NCBI RefSeq assembly: GCF_000317245.1 | Contig: NZ_AJLJ01000194.1 | Location: 42,776-106,775, forward strand | Direction: 5' to 3' | Origin: Fischerella muscicola SAG 1427-1 = PCC 73103 | Lineage (GTDB): Bacteria > Cyanobacteriota > Cyanobacteriia > Cyanobacteriales > Nostocaceae | DNA length: 64,000 bases | Part shown: piece after piece, positions 1 through 8,755 of the stretch | Layout: the number at the start of each line of letters is the position of its first letter | Position numbering within the stretch: the first letter of the stretch is position 1 | The notes under the pieces: model-generated | Databases searched by the model: none | Seen by the model: only the letters and a program-made list of their open reading frames with translations | What the model was told of the DNA's origin: nothing | Made by a program: the position numbers and the translations under genes

Positions 1-211
1 CTGTGGCCACGTTTAGACCTGCTGCTGCCCACTCAGACAACACAAACTCACCTTCTAGTAATGCTCCAGTTTTGCTTGTCAAAGGTGTGATTAGGACATC
101 TTGAGAAACGTGTGGCGCACTTACCACAACCGCAGGTCTAACCTTTGAAGTGGACAAATCTGAAAAGGGATACTGAACCAAAATGATGTCATTTTTAGAG
201 TAGCTGGGCAT
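1..211 (-). CDS. PemK/MazF-family toxin (3' end beyond window)
   Basis: This is a probable endoribonuclease toxin of the PemK/MazF family, cut by the window edge after about 70 codons. Reading the minus strand from the ATG at 211 gives MPSYSKNDIILVQYPFSD, then a segment rich in RPAVVVS and LITPLTSKTG. That is the usual start of the family: a beta-barrel opening with a Pro-Phe and the conserved RPAVV strand. The ATG lies inside the last codons of the upstream antitoxin (17-bp overlap in another frame), the normal arrangement for translational coupling in such modules. No lesion is visible in the part present. The C-terminal half, including later catalytic positions, cannot be judged. Confidence 0.8.
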   Translation of the reverse strand, partial: MPSYSKNDIILVQYPFSDLSTSKVRPAVVVSAPHVSQDVLITPLTSKTGALLEGEFVLSEWAAAGLNVAT

Positions 212-413
212 AGACATCATCCTCAGCGTTATCCCAAACTGCATCCAGTGATGTTTGACTGGCTTGAAGCCAAAATTCAGTTTCATCATCAGGAAGCAAT
301 GTCACTAGTACCCTTGTTCCTTCTGATAATTCCGCTGACTCCAGAAGTTCTATTTTTCCTTGCCGAACAGTAGCCCAAAGCGTTTTTAGCATATCCGTTT
401 TATGAATAGTCAT
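195..413 (-). CDS. Antitoxin of the PemK/MazF-type module
   Basis: This 72-residue protein is probably the labile antitoxin paired with the toxin that starts inside its 3' end. The N-terminal half (TVRQGKIELLESAEL, then EGTRVLVTLL) looks like the short beta DNA-binding module of cyanobacterial DUF104/AbrB-like antitoxins. The acidic C-terminal tail (DAVWDNAEDDVYAQLL) would be the toxin-binding part. The start is the ATG at 413; an alternative in-frame ATG lies seven codons downstream. Autoregulation is likely for such modules but no operator was identified. The exact antitoxin family is uncertain; the pairing is supported by the 17-bp overlap. Confidence 0.75.
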   Translation of the reverse strand: MTIHKTDMLKTLWATVRQGKIELLESAELSEGTRVLVTLLPDDETEFWLQASQTSLDAVWDNAEDDVYAQLL

Positions 414-565
414 GCTTTGATTTTATGCTGCCATGCCTAACAGAGCGATCGCCTTGCAGAAAACCTCATAAATCAGGCGATCATATTGTGGAGAAGATGA
501 GCGATCGCCCTCATCTTGCCATATTGCTATGATCAATTTGTTGTTAGTGAAAAACAGTTTATCTT

Positions 566-841
566 GTGGATGCTACATTTAACTGGAAACCGGAACAGAC
601 TTTATTAGAAAAATTAATCACTCTTGCTCATCAAAGAGGTCAATCTCCTGAATCAATAGTCAATGAAGCAGTTAAGCTATACCTAGAAACCGAATCGCCA
701 AAATCGAATGTTACCTGTGATTCTGACCCATTAGTAGGCTTATTTGCAAGTGCCAATGACCTCGCCACAAAGTCAGAAGATATTCTTCAACAGGAAATTA
801 CTGAAAAATCTGGGTGGACATGGAAAGAAACCCAGCACTAA
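566..841 (+). CDS. Orphan antitoxin-like small protein (ribbon-helix-helix type)
   Basis: This is a 91-residue protein starting at GTG 566. Residues 10-45 (TLLEKLITLAHQRGQSPESI, then VNEAVKLYL) fit a ribbon-helix-helix fold as found in CopG/VapB-like antitoxins. The C-terminal half is acidic and contains the DPLVGLFASANDLATKSEDIL pattern common in cyanobacterial antitoxins that precede PIN toxins. No toxin follows: the next gene is a transposase relic. It may be a solitary antitoxin whose partner was lost when the IS630 copy arrived or decayed. Function is inferred from pattern only. Confidence 0.55.
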   Translation: MDATFNWKPEQTLLEKLITLAHQRGQSPESIVNEAVKLYLETESPKSNVTCDSDPLVGLFASANDLATKSEDILQQEITEKSGWTWKETQH

Positions 842-943
842 TCTATAGTCAATCTATAGTTATAAGTAGTTAAGCAAAATAAATTGTATATTGTTACAAT
901 AATTAAACGAGGGAAATTGTGAGTACGATTAAACAGAATAAAA

Positions 944-1412
944 ATGCGATTTATTAGAGATTTGAATGTAGATACAGCCAAATTACTACAGAGAATATAT
1001 AAACACAGTGTGCATCCTCAAGTAAGACAGAGAGCGCATTGTATTTTATTGAGCTATAAAGGCAAAACAATTCCTGAGTTAATCAGCATTTTTCAAGTGA
1101 GTAGAAATACAATATATAACTGGATGAATGATTGGGAGGATAACAGATTAATAGGATTATATAATCGGACAGGACAAGGGAGAAAACCAATATTTAACGA
1201 GGCACAAAAACAACGAATGGAGAGAAAAAAATTTAGAAATATTTTGGTTACTATCTTATTCTCCGCAATTGAATCTTATAGAAATTCTCTGGCGATTTAT
1301 GAAATATGAATGGATAGAAATAGATGCATACTCTAGTTGGCATAATTTAGTTGCCTATGTCGAAAAAGTAATTCGAGAATTTGGCAAAGAATATACAATT
1401 AATTTTGCGTAA
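944..1412 (+). pseudogene. IS630-family transposase remnant (internal deletion)
   Basis: The N-terminal part (944 to about 1218) encodes a helix-turn-helix domain typical of IS630 transposases: QRAHCILLSYKGKTIPELISI followed by SRNTIYNWMNDWE. After that the frame jumps. From about 1235 another frame reads LLSYSPQLNLIEILWRFMKYEW and runs to the TAA at 1410-1412. This is the family's C-terminal block with the last catalytic Glu (NLIEILW). The central DDE core with the first two Asp residues is missing, so several hundred bases have been deleted and the two ends are out of frame. No intact terminal repeats were recognised. The element is inactive. Confidence 0.85.
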
Positions 1413-1457
1413 GCACTTATATTAGATTTAGAGCAGAAGATTAAAAGTGTAAATTTT

Positions 1458-1679
1458 ATGTCTAGCTACCAAGAAGTATTACAACAAGCTCAAAGTTTAA
1501 CTCCTGAAGAACAAATACGCTTAATTGAAGATTTATCCAGTTTAATTCGTCAACGGGTGACGATGACATCTAAGCCAAAGCACAGCATTTTAGAATTGCG
1601 TGGGTTGGGTAAAGAAATCTGGAATAGTATTGATGCTCAAGAATATGTTAATCAGGAACGTGATTCATGGAATGGCTAG
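1458..1679 (+). CDS. Antitoxin of a (broken) VapBC-type module
   Basis: This 73-residue protein contains the cyanobacterial antitoxin signature QEVLQQAQSLTPEEQIRLIEDL in its first third, followed by a linker and a C-terminal segment (LRGLGKEIWNSIDAQEYVNQERDSW) that normally wraps the PIN toxin. The downstream PIN gene starts inside its last codons (ATG 1667, 13-bp overlap). The antitoxin itself looks intact, so the locus now appears to be an antitoxin without a working toxin. Confidence 0.75.
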   Translation: MSSYQEVLQQAQSLTPEEQIRLIEDLSSLIRQRVTMTSKPKHSILELRGLGKEIWNSIDAQEYVNQERDSWNG

Positions 1680-2109
1680 TCCAATTACATGGTCAAATTG
1701 TGGGATTGGATACTGCTCCACTAATTTTTTTATTGAATAAAATCCTAACTATTTGGATATTACAGATGTTTTCTTTGAAGCAATGTTTCGTGGGGAATTT
1801 AGTGTTGTCACATCAGTTTTGACGATCACAGAAGTGTTAGTCTATCCCTTACGACAAGGAAACAAAACATTAGCTCAACAATATCGTGAGATTTTGTTTA
1901 ACTCCCAAGGGTTGACGACTATCGAAGTTTTTCCAGATATAGCTGAAACTGCTGCACAACTAAGAGCAAATTACAACTTAAGAACCCCAGATGCTATTCA
2001 GATTGCTACTGCTATTCGTGGAGGTGCATCATTTTTCTTGACTAATGATGCGCGTTTACCATCGATACCGGGATTATCAGTGTTAGTGTTGGAGCAGTTG
2101 ATAGTGTAG
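1667..2109 (+). pseudogene. PIN-domain toxin (VapC-like), broken by one frameshift and one stop
   Basis: From ATG 1667 the frame reads MEWLVQLHGQIVGLDTAPLIF, which contains the first catalytic Asp of the PIN fold (LDTAPL). At the T-run 1725-1731 one base appears to be missing: with eight Ts instead of seven the frame would continue FFIE. It would then meet a TAA at 1738-1740 where homologues probably have a Glu or Lys codon. After that an open frame from about 1741 carries the rest of the domain: TITEVLV (acidic residue), TPDAIQIATA and TNDARL. The piece from TTG 1753 (118 codons) lacks the first Asp and is unlikely to be active. Two independent lesions argue for a true pseudogene. Confidence 0.75.
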
Positions 2110-2235
2110 CGATCGCACTCTGCATATACTCAAAGCGATCGCCTGTATGAAAAAATGAGCGATCGCACTTTTGTATTGATCAATTAAGCAGACATCAAAC
2201 GCTGTCCTGGTTCGGGCATTGAACGTACTCAAGAA

Positions 2236-4171
2236 TTACTCTGTTGACTTATGATTCAAATTATTTAATATTACATGTCCTAATATGTATGTTACAAAGT
2301 CTTTTTGTTTGATGCCAATATTTATTGGCAATTCTTTTAATTTTACATAATCATTTGTTAATTGTATTAATTCATACAAAGTAGTATTCATAAGTTCATC
2401 AGAGAAATCAATACCTTTAATTGTTTCTACATCTTTAGGTTTATAATCAGTTTTGTTTAGTATTTTGACTACCAATAGCATTCCTAGATGGAATATCAAG
2501 ATACGAATGGGTGAGGCATGTTTCCAATTTTCATTAATAGGCAAGTTGCTTGCTTTACTAGATGCAACACCACGAATAAAACTTTCCAGTTTTTTCATAG
2601 TTTTAGCACAGAATAAGTATACTTCAAGACTGATTTTTTGACTAAAAACACGTTTGTAATCGTTATCTTTTTTGAGGATAGACGATGGTCTAGAACGTGC
2701 AATATCTGGCTCATGAAAAACTATTGCAATAACCGACTGAGCTAAGTAAGGAATACTAATAATTCTATCAAGGGCCTTACCTGTATTTTTATAATAATTT
2801 TTTCGACGATCATAAAACCATTCATGACTTAGAAAGAAATTTTCTATATCTAATTGTATTGGATCTGTTGCCTTTAAAGATGCTGGTGGAATAGGAGTTT
2901 GAAAATTTGTTGCTTTGATAACACGATCTCTTGTTTCTGGGTCATTTGTGACAACTATTTTTATTAAAATAGCCCTTTCTTCCTTCAGCACTTTGTTACC
3001 ATTTTCTCTATTCTTTATATAATGATAAATTGTATTAGTTGTTTGTAATCCATTAACAACTTGTACATCATCTAAGCTAATAGTTTTACCAGCAACACTA
3101 GCCCTAGACGATAAAATAGTAATTCCATTATTAAGCCACCAAAAATCTAGTTTTTCATCTGATTCTAGAGTAAATTTTATATCTTTATTAACTTCTACAT
3201 TACTACCTTGATAAGAGCTTATTTATAAAGTAAATATTAAGTAGGGTGTGTTACGGCTATGCAAGGATTTTGGAGTTTGAGAGAGTTAAGATTAGCCGTA
3301 ACGCACCATCTTTCTCGGTGCGTTAAGCGTTGCTATAACGCACCCTACAATTTAAGGTTTACTTTATAAATCGTCTCTAATCTCGAACATTAAACGCAAA
3401 TATATATGTACGTAACTCATTATTATCATAAGTGACAAAATTATAATAATCTTTTAAAGATGCTAAAATAACATAATTATCCTCACCTCTGGAAATGTAA
3501 TTTTCAATAAATTTTAACTGTAGAGTATAGCTTTTTTCAAGACGAGAAGAATCAATTAGTTCTCGTGCGCCAACAAAGCTAACATTAACCTTTGCCCCTG
3601 AAAAATATCTAACAGTATTTTCTTTTAAAACTTCAGATTGATTGTATACTTTTTGATTTATAGCTGATACATCACCTTTACTTGCATATACATATGTTAT
3701 CTCAATAGAAGGATGTTGTGATGCCAAATTGAGATACATGTCACGGAAAAAATCTACTTTATTAATTAAATCAGAATTATAATATTTTTTAATTTGCTCA
3801 ATATTTTTCTCTAAATCAAAAATATTCATTATAGTCGAAATCCATTTTTCAATAGCTTTTTCAGAAAAAGAATCAGACCGTTTTGATTGAATTAAAAATA
3901 ATTGTATACAAGGACTTTTCTTAAAGTTGTCAAACTCTGTATCTTCACTAACGAAATCATTGTTAATAAAAATGAAGAACCCATCAATTCCACCATCATC
4001 ACCTCCTCCTATTTTTCCATAACTTAACTCATCATATGAAAGGTCATATTTTTTTAGTATTTGTTCAAATGTAAATATTTCAAAAAATTCATCATCAGGT
4101 AGTACATTATCATTATTATTTATTTTTTGCTTGATAATGTTATCGAGAACTATACTATCGTTACCAGCCAT
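2236..4171 (-). pseudogene. AIPR-family abortive-infection protein, split by a MITE
   Basis: The N-terminal piece (4171-3377, 264 codons) has a PD-(D/E)xK-like nuclease pattern: GGIDGFF with Asp63, then LIQSK with Gln95 and Lys97. The C-terminal piece is open from the MITE edge (3214) to the stop at 2236. It contains DFWWLNNGITI and VQVVNGLQTTNTI, the core of the AIPR (abortive infection phage resistance) family. The frame ends at GAT-TAG exactly where a 163-bp element begins. Removing that element and one TTA copy joins GAT-TAT-CAA and restores 589 codons, close to the family's usual size. In this family the protein is thought to act in phage defence. As it stands the gene should give a truncated nuclease-only product and a promoterless C-terminal fragment. 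Confidence 0.85.
3215..3377. mobile_element. 163-bp MITE inserted in the AIPR gene
   Basis: The termini are GAG and CTC followed by a shared inner block ATTTATAAAGTAAA on both sides in inverted orientation, then TAGGGTG(T/C)GTTA on both sides. The flanks are TAA at 3212-3214 and TAA at 3378-3380, a 3-bp target duplication (TTA on the gene strand). The interior has a second nested inverted repeat (GGCTA...TAGCCGTAACGCACC). It carries no coding capacity. A degenerate relative lies at 56597-56725, and the inner core alone recurs at 63158-63193. The mobilising transposase is not in this window. Confidence 0.85.
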
Positions 4172-4292
4172 GTATTTTTCCTCACTGTATTACAAATAGA
4201 TTTGGTTGTAAAAATTCGATAAGCAATTGAATCAGTAGTGAGATATACCATAATACAATGTCTAATAGTTGTGATTTAAATCATAAGTGATG

Positions 4293-4416
4293 TAATTAAC
4301 CTCAGTTCGGGTTAAGGACTCAATTTTGATTCTTTGAACGAGAAAATAAGAATTTCAGGCTCTCAAAACCAACGACAGAATAAAGGTTTCAGCTTATCCC
4401 GAACTCAGGTTAATTA
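4293..4416. mobile_element. 124-bp MITE-like inverted-repeat element
   Basis: The left end TAATTAACCTCAGTTCGGG and the right end CCCGAACTCAGGTTAATTA are inverted repeats of 24 bp with only two mismatches, separated by about 76 bp with no open frame. The shared outer TAATTA could include the target duplication. It lies between the AIPR pseudogene start and the chlH terminator. The repeat ends suggest a non-autonomous transposable element; the family is not identified. Confidence 0.7.
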
Positions 4417-4432
4417 CCATCGCGAAAAATCC

Positions 4433-4478
4433 ATAAAAAAATAGAGACGTTCGTTAGATGGAACATCTCCATTTTTTT
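4433..4478 (-). terminator. Rho-independent terminator of chlH
   Basis: On the minus strand the arms GAGATGTTC and GAACGTCTC form a 9-bp stem (one wobble) with a short loop, followed by a run of seven Ts. It lies 27 bp past the chlH stop and is the natural end of that transcript. An A-run on the other side could make it partly bidirectional. Confidence 0.75.
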
Positions 4479-4504
4479 ATTTTGGGTTTCTACACAGTTA
4501 TAAC

Positions 4505-7500
4505 CTACTCAATCCCTTCTATCCGATCCTCAACCTCCTGGTACAACTCACGCAATTTCTCCAAATTACTCTCGCTAGTCTCCCAATAACCACGTCCATT
4601 CACTTCCAACAAAGTTGTTACAATCTTGCGGAAAGAATGGGGGTTCATGTTCATCAACCGCTTTTGCATCTCTTCATCCTGGATAAACGTGGTGTTCACA
4701 TCCTCGTAAACCCAGTTATCAACAGCGCCAGCAGTTGCACTCCAACCCATTGTGTTTACCAAGCGTTTGGAGAGTTCGCGCACACCTTCGTAACCGTGAG
4801 ATAGCATTCCCTCGTACCATTTGGGATTTAATAATTTAGTACGAGCATCCAAACGCACGGTTTCTGATAAAGTCCGCACTTGAGCGTTAGCTGTCGTCGT
4901 GTCTGCAATGTAAGATGCTGGTGTTTTACCATCACCACGCAGACTTGCCACAACTTTAGTAGGATCAGAATCGAAGTAATGAGAAACGTCAGTTAAGCTA
5001 ATTTCGGAAGAGTCGAGGTTTTGGAAAGTCATCTCCGCAGTTTTGAGAGTACTTTCAAAAATCTTTCGCGATTCATCCATCGTACCGGGATTATCAGCAC
5101 TGAAGGCAAAGGATTTGCGGTTCAAGTACATTTCCTGCAATTCTGCTTCGCTTTCCCAAGTGCTGTTTTCTACCGCCAAGTTGATATTGGATGAATAGGA
5201 ACCAGAAGCGTTGGAGAAGACGCGAGTTGCTGCTTGACGCAGATTTATCCCCATTTCCTGTGCTTGTTGCAAAGCGTGTTTGCGGACGTAGTTCATTTCC
5301 ACAGGTTCATCTGCTTCCGCAGCCATTTTCACAGCTTGATCTAGCAGGTTCATCTGGTTGATAAACAAGTCGCGGAAGACGCCAGAACAGTTAATTACTA
5401 CGTCAATTCTAGGACGTCCCAACTCTTGTAGAGGTATTAATTCCAACTTGTTGACTCGTCCCAAAGCATCGGGAACTGGACGCGCACCTACCATCCACAT
5501 GATTTGTGCTAGTGATTCCCCGTAGGTTTTGATATTATCGGTTCCCCAAAGCACAGAAGCAATAGTTTCGGGATAATTACCACCGTTCTCGGCTCTATGT
5601 CTTGCCAAAAGTCTATCTACAACAATTTTGGCTGATTGTACTGCCGCTTGCGTGGGGATAGATTGCGGGTCGAGAGCGTGTATATTTTTACCTGTGGGTA
5701 AGACATCCGGGTTACGGATCGGGTCGCCACCAGGGCCAGGTAAAACGTACTCGCCTTCTAAACCTTGGAGTAATCCACCGAGTTCGTTATCAGCGCAAAC
5801 TTGCTGCAAACAGAATTCTAAATATTCAAACAGAGGTTTGAGTGCAGCAGCATCAACCTTGGCGTAACCTGCTTGATGCAGTGCTTCTACCCAAGGTTCT
5901 TTTTTGCCCATATTAAAGAAATTCAGCTTGGAAACAAAGGAAACTCTACCCTCAGCGTCAGTTTGTTCTTGTACAAGGGCGGAAACTGCGGCGCGAGTTG
6001 CCATTGTAATATCTTGCAGCAGTTGGACATCTTCTAAAATACCGCGATCGCTATTTTTGTAAATTTCATCGATGTCGCGTCCTACACTATTGGCAATAAT
6101 CCGGGGTAGACTTTGAATCTCTTCTTCTGGACGATCTAACCCAGCAATATTAACGAGAGTCGCAACTGCTTCTTCTGCACTCGGAGGTTTACCAATTACG
6201 TGCAAACCGCAAGGTAAAAGCCGCGATTCTATTTCCATTAATTTACGGTAGACCATGCCAACGATATTATCTCGGTCTTCAGCCGACATATCTTTAGCAT
6301 CGGTTTCCGGCAAATTAATATCTTTGTCCAAGTTCACCATCCGGCACTTGTCCATAATGGTGTTGACAATGGGAATACCGCGTCCGGTGTCTTTTAAGGT
6401 TTGGTAAGAACCAATCAAATCACTGAGTTCTTTCAAACCTTTATACAAGCCAGCATTTTCCGCAGGCGGAGTTAGGTAAGAAATAGTTTCTGCATAGCCG
6501 CGACGTTTCGCAATTGTGGCTTCACTGGGGTTATTGGCTGCGTAATAATACAGATTCGGAATTGAGCCAATTAAGTTATCGGGGTAACATTCACCAGACA
6601 TACCCATCTGCTTACCTGGCATAAATTCCAAGGAACCGTGAGTACCAAAATGCAACACCGCGTCAGCTTGCCAAACTTGTTCTAAGTAGGTGTAGTAAGC
6701 AGCAAAACCATGATGGGGACTAGCAGAACGGGAGAACAACAGCCGCATCGGATCGCCTTCGTAACCAAAGGTAGGCTGAACACCGATAAAGACGTTGCCA
6801 AATTGTTTGCCGTAAATCAGCAGGTTTTGCCCATCGCTGTTAAGATGTCCTGGTGGTGGCCCCCAATTTTCTTCTAAACGTTGGGAGTAGGGGGTGAGTG
6901 CTTCATACTCAGGTACAGACATCCGATAGGCAATATTCAATTCTGGGCTGCTGTACTGTGCTTGAGCATCGTGGATGACTTCTTGCATCAAGGCTTGGGC
7001 ATTTTCTGGCAAGTCTTGCACATCATAGCCATTGTTTTTGAGGGCTTTCATCACCTCATAGATGGAACCAAACACATCCAAGTAAGCGGCGGTTCCCACA
7101 TTACCCTTGTCTGGTGGAAAGCTGAAAACTGTAATCGCAACTTTCTTTGTGAGCTTGGGTTTACGACGTAGGTTTGCCCATTTAAAGGCGCGTTGGGCGA
7201 CTGCTTCAATTCGATCTTGGAGAGCGATCGCTTTCCCTGTTGTCCCATCCCTGCCTGATAATATAATCGGTTCAATTGCCCCATCCAATTCCGGAATAGC
7301 AATTTGCAGCGCTACCTGAATTGGGTGTAAGCCCAAATCGCTATCCAACCACTCTTCAGTAGTTTGGAAAACCAGTGGCAAAGCTACCATGTAAGGACGA
7401 TTTAAGCGCTTGAGGGCTTCAATTGCTTTCGGATGATCTTGACGGGCTGGCCCACCCACCAATGCAAAACCTGTCAAAGATATTACACCATCGACTAAGG

Positions 7501-8491
7501 CTTTTTTAGTAGTTGGTTCGTAGAAGTAGGCATCTACAGGTTTAGAAAAGTCCAAACCACCAGCAAATACAGGAATGACCCGTGCGCCCATCGCTTCTAA
7601 TTCCTGCACCATTGCCACGTAGTGAGCATCATCACCTGTAACTAAGTGAGTACGCTGCAAAACTAAGCCAATGCAGGGCGCTAAGGGATCTTTTAAATCT
7701 TTGGAAATATCTTTACGGCTGTTGTACCAGTTGAGATATTCTCTGACATCCTCAAACATTGTCATTGACAAAGGATGCCAAATACCCATATCTGGGTAAA
7801 CAACTGGTGCGTCATATTGTAGGGACGTTACATGTAACGTCTCTACATTTTTCAATACATATTTATCAGCTAGCATCAGCAAGAAGTTTTCCAGGTTTTC
7901 TGGCGAACCTCCCAGCCAATACTGAAAGCTCAACATGAAATTTCTCGCATCCTGTGCTTTTTCCATTGGTAGGAACTTCAGCACTTGAGGCAGAGTCCTT
8001 AACAACTTGAGCATCGCATCTTCAAAGCCAGCGCCGGATTTTTCCTTGCGCTTACGCATGAATTGAGAAATTGCACTCTTTGACTGTCCCAACTGTGACA
8101 TTGAGAAGCTGCCCATTTTGTTTAGGCGCATCACTTCTGGCATAGATGGGAAAACGATAGCAACATCAAGGCGATCGCGATGTGGTTGTACTGCTGCTGC
8201 TACTTTTTGAGCTAAGTCTTCAATAAAAATTAGTGAGGCGATAAATATATTGGCACTCTCGACGTCTTTTTTGAACTCCTCGTAGTTTTCTGGCGAACGA
8301 AGTTCTTCAATCAAGTAGCCGCTGATTTCAATCGCCACGTTAGGATGGTTTTTGTTAATGACCCTAACCGCTTGTGACAATGCACTCTGGTATTGGGACT
8401 CTAACACGACATAGACCACCTTAATTAAATGACGCCCTCGCAGATCATCAGGCGCAATATGTCTAATGGTGGACTTGACGTGGGTGAACAT
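4505..8491 (-). CDS. chlH: Magnesium chelatase H subunit
   Basis: The 1328-residue protein is the large porphyrin-binding subunit of magnesium chelatase. With ChlI and ChlD it inserts Mg2+ into protoporphyrin IX, the first committed step of chlorophyll synthesis. Length and sequence match cyanobacterial ChlH throughout: N-terminal DUF3479-type domain ([20 protein letters not shown]), the CobN/Mg-chelatase core with [27 protein letters not shown] and [19 protein letters not shown], and the C-terminal [12 protein letters not shown] segment. The start at 8491 has a good AGGAG ribosome site 8-12 bases upstream. It is a single-gene unit with its own terminator. A 30-bp palindromic repeat is embedded in frame at about residues 215-225, just before the [11 protein letters not shown] block. 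Confidence 0.97.
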   Translation of the reverse strand: MFTHVKSTIRHIAPDDLRGRHLIKVVYVVLESQYQSALSQAVRVINKNHPNVAIEISGYLIEELRSPENYEEFKKDVESANIFIASLIFIEDLAQKVAAAVQPHRDRLDVAIVFPSMPEVMRLNKMGSFSMSQLGQSKSAISQFMRKRKEKSGAGFEDAMLKLLRTLPQVLKFLPMEKAQDARNFMLSFQYWLGGSPENLENFLLMLADKYVLKNVETLHVTSLQYDAPVVYPDMGIWHPLSMTMFEDVREYLNWYNSRKDISKDLKDPLAPCIGLVLQRTHLVTGDDAHYVAMVQELEAMGARVIPVFAGGLDFSKPVDAYFYEPTTKKALVDGVISLTGFALVGGPARQDHPKAIEALKRLNRPYMVALPLVFQTTEEWLDSDLGLHPIQVALQIAIPELDGAIEPIILSGRDGTTGKAIALQDRIEAVAQRAFKWANLRRKPKLTKKVAITVFSFPPDKGNVGTAAYLDVFGSIYEVMKALKNNGYDVQDLPENAQALMQEVIHDAQAQYSSPELNIAYRMSVPEYEALTPYSQRLEENWGPPPGHLNSDGQNLLIYGKQFGNVFIGVQPTFGYEGDPMRLLFSRSASPHHGFAAYYTYLEQVWQADAVLHFGTHGSLEFMPGKQMGMSGECYPDNLIGSIPNLYYYAANNPSEATIAKRRGYAETISYLTPPAENAGLYKGLKELSDLIGSYQTLKDTGRGIPIVNTIMDKCRMVNLDKDINLPETDAKDMSAEDRDNIVGMVYRKLMEIESRLLPCGLHVIGKPPSAEEAVATLVNIAGLDRPEEEIQSLPRIIANSVGRDIDEIYKNSDRGILEDVQLLQDITMATRAAVSALVQEQTDAEGRVSFVSKLNFFNMGKKEPWVEALHQAGYAKVDAAALKPLFEYLEFCLQQVCADNELGGLLQGLEGEYVLPGPGGDPIRNPDVLPTGKNIHALDPQSIPTQAAVQSAKIVVDRLLARHRAENGGNYPETIASVLWGTDNIKTYGESLAQIMWMVGARPVPDALGRVNKLELIPLQELGRPRIDVVINCSGVFRDLFINQMNLLDQAVKMAAEADEPVEMNYVRKHALQQAQEMGINLRQAATRVFSNASGSYSSNINLAVENSTWESEAELQEMYLNRKSFAFSADNPGTMDESRKIFESTLKTAEMTFQNLDSSEISLTDVSHYFDSDPTKVVASLRGDGKTPASYIADTTTANAQVRTLSETVRLDARTKLLNPKWYEGMLSHGYEGVRELSKRLVNTMGWSATAGAVDNWVYEDVNTTFIQDEEMQKRLMNMNPHSFRKIVTTLLEVNGRGYWETSESNLEKLRELYQEVEDRIEGIE
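7818..7847. repeat. In-frame palindrome inside chlH
   Basis: A near-perfect 30-bp palindrome: 15-bp arms TGTAGGGACGTTACA and TGTAACGTCTCTACA with one G-T mismatch. On the gene strand it encodes about ten residues around [10 protein letters not shown], in a stretch that is a variable linker before a conserved block. It is the same GTAGAGACG family found at 16024-16080 and 63914-63943. Confidence 0.8.
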
Positions 8492-8755
8492 GCTTCCTCG
8501 GCTCCTTTGATGCGTGTTCTCTAATCTATCGGCAATCTCAGTCTTTTTTTATCAGAAAAAGCTTACTGCATGGCGATTTTGTCGCCTATCTGACACAAAA
8601 AGATATAAACAATGAAACATATTGTTACAGTTTTTGACTTTTTTAAAAAGTATTTACTCAATTTTTGTAAATTTTTTGTTACAAAATCAGATTATTTATC
8701 ATATTTAGCTCCATTCATGGAAGTCTAATAACCACTCATTCTTTACAATTGACCA
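8492..8755. promoter_or_regulatory. Divergent promoter region chlH / LpxB-related gene
   Basis: This 264-bp AT-rich spacer separates two divergently transcribed genes, so both promoters must lie here. The only confidently visible element is the AGGAG ribosome site of chlH around 8500-8505. T/A-rich tracts at 8625-8700 could hold promoter elements but no clear -35/-10 pair was chosen. Confidence 0.4.

Noticed and set aside
1667..2109. Programmed frameshift at the T-run of the PIN gene
   Set aside because: A shift alone would meet TAA at 1738-1740, so no single recoding event gives the full domain.
2184..2235. Possible C-terminal gene fragment (RSMPEPGQRLMSA on the minus strand)
   Set aside because: Too short, not assignable to a family, and directly downstream of the AIPR stop in another frame.
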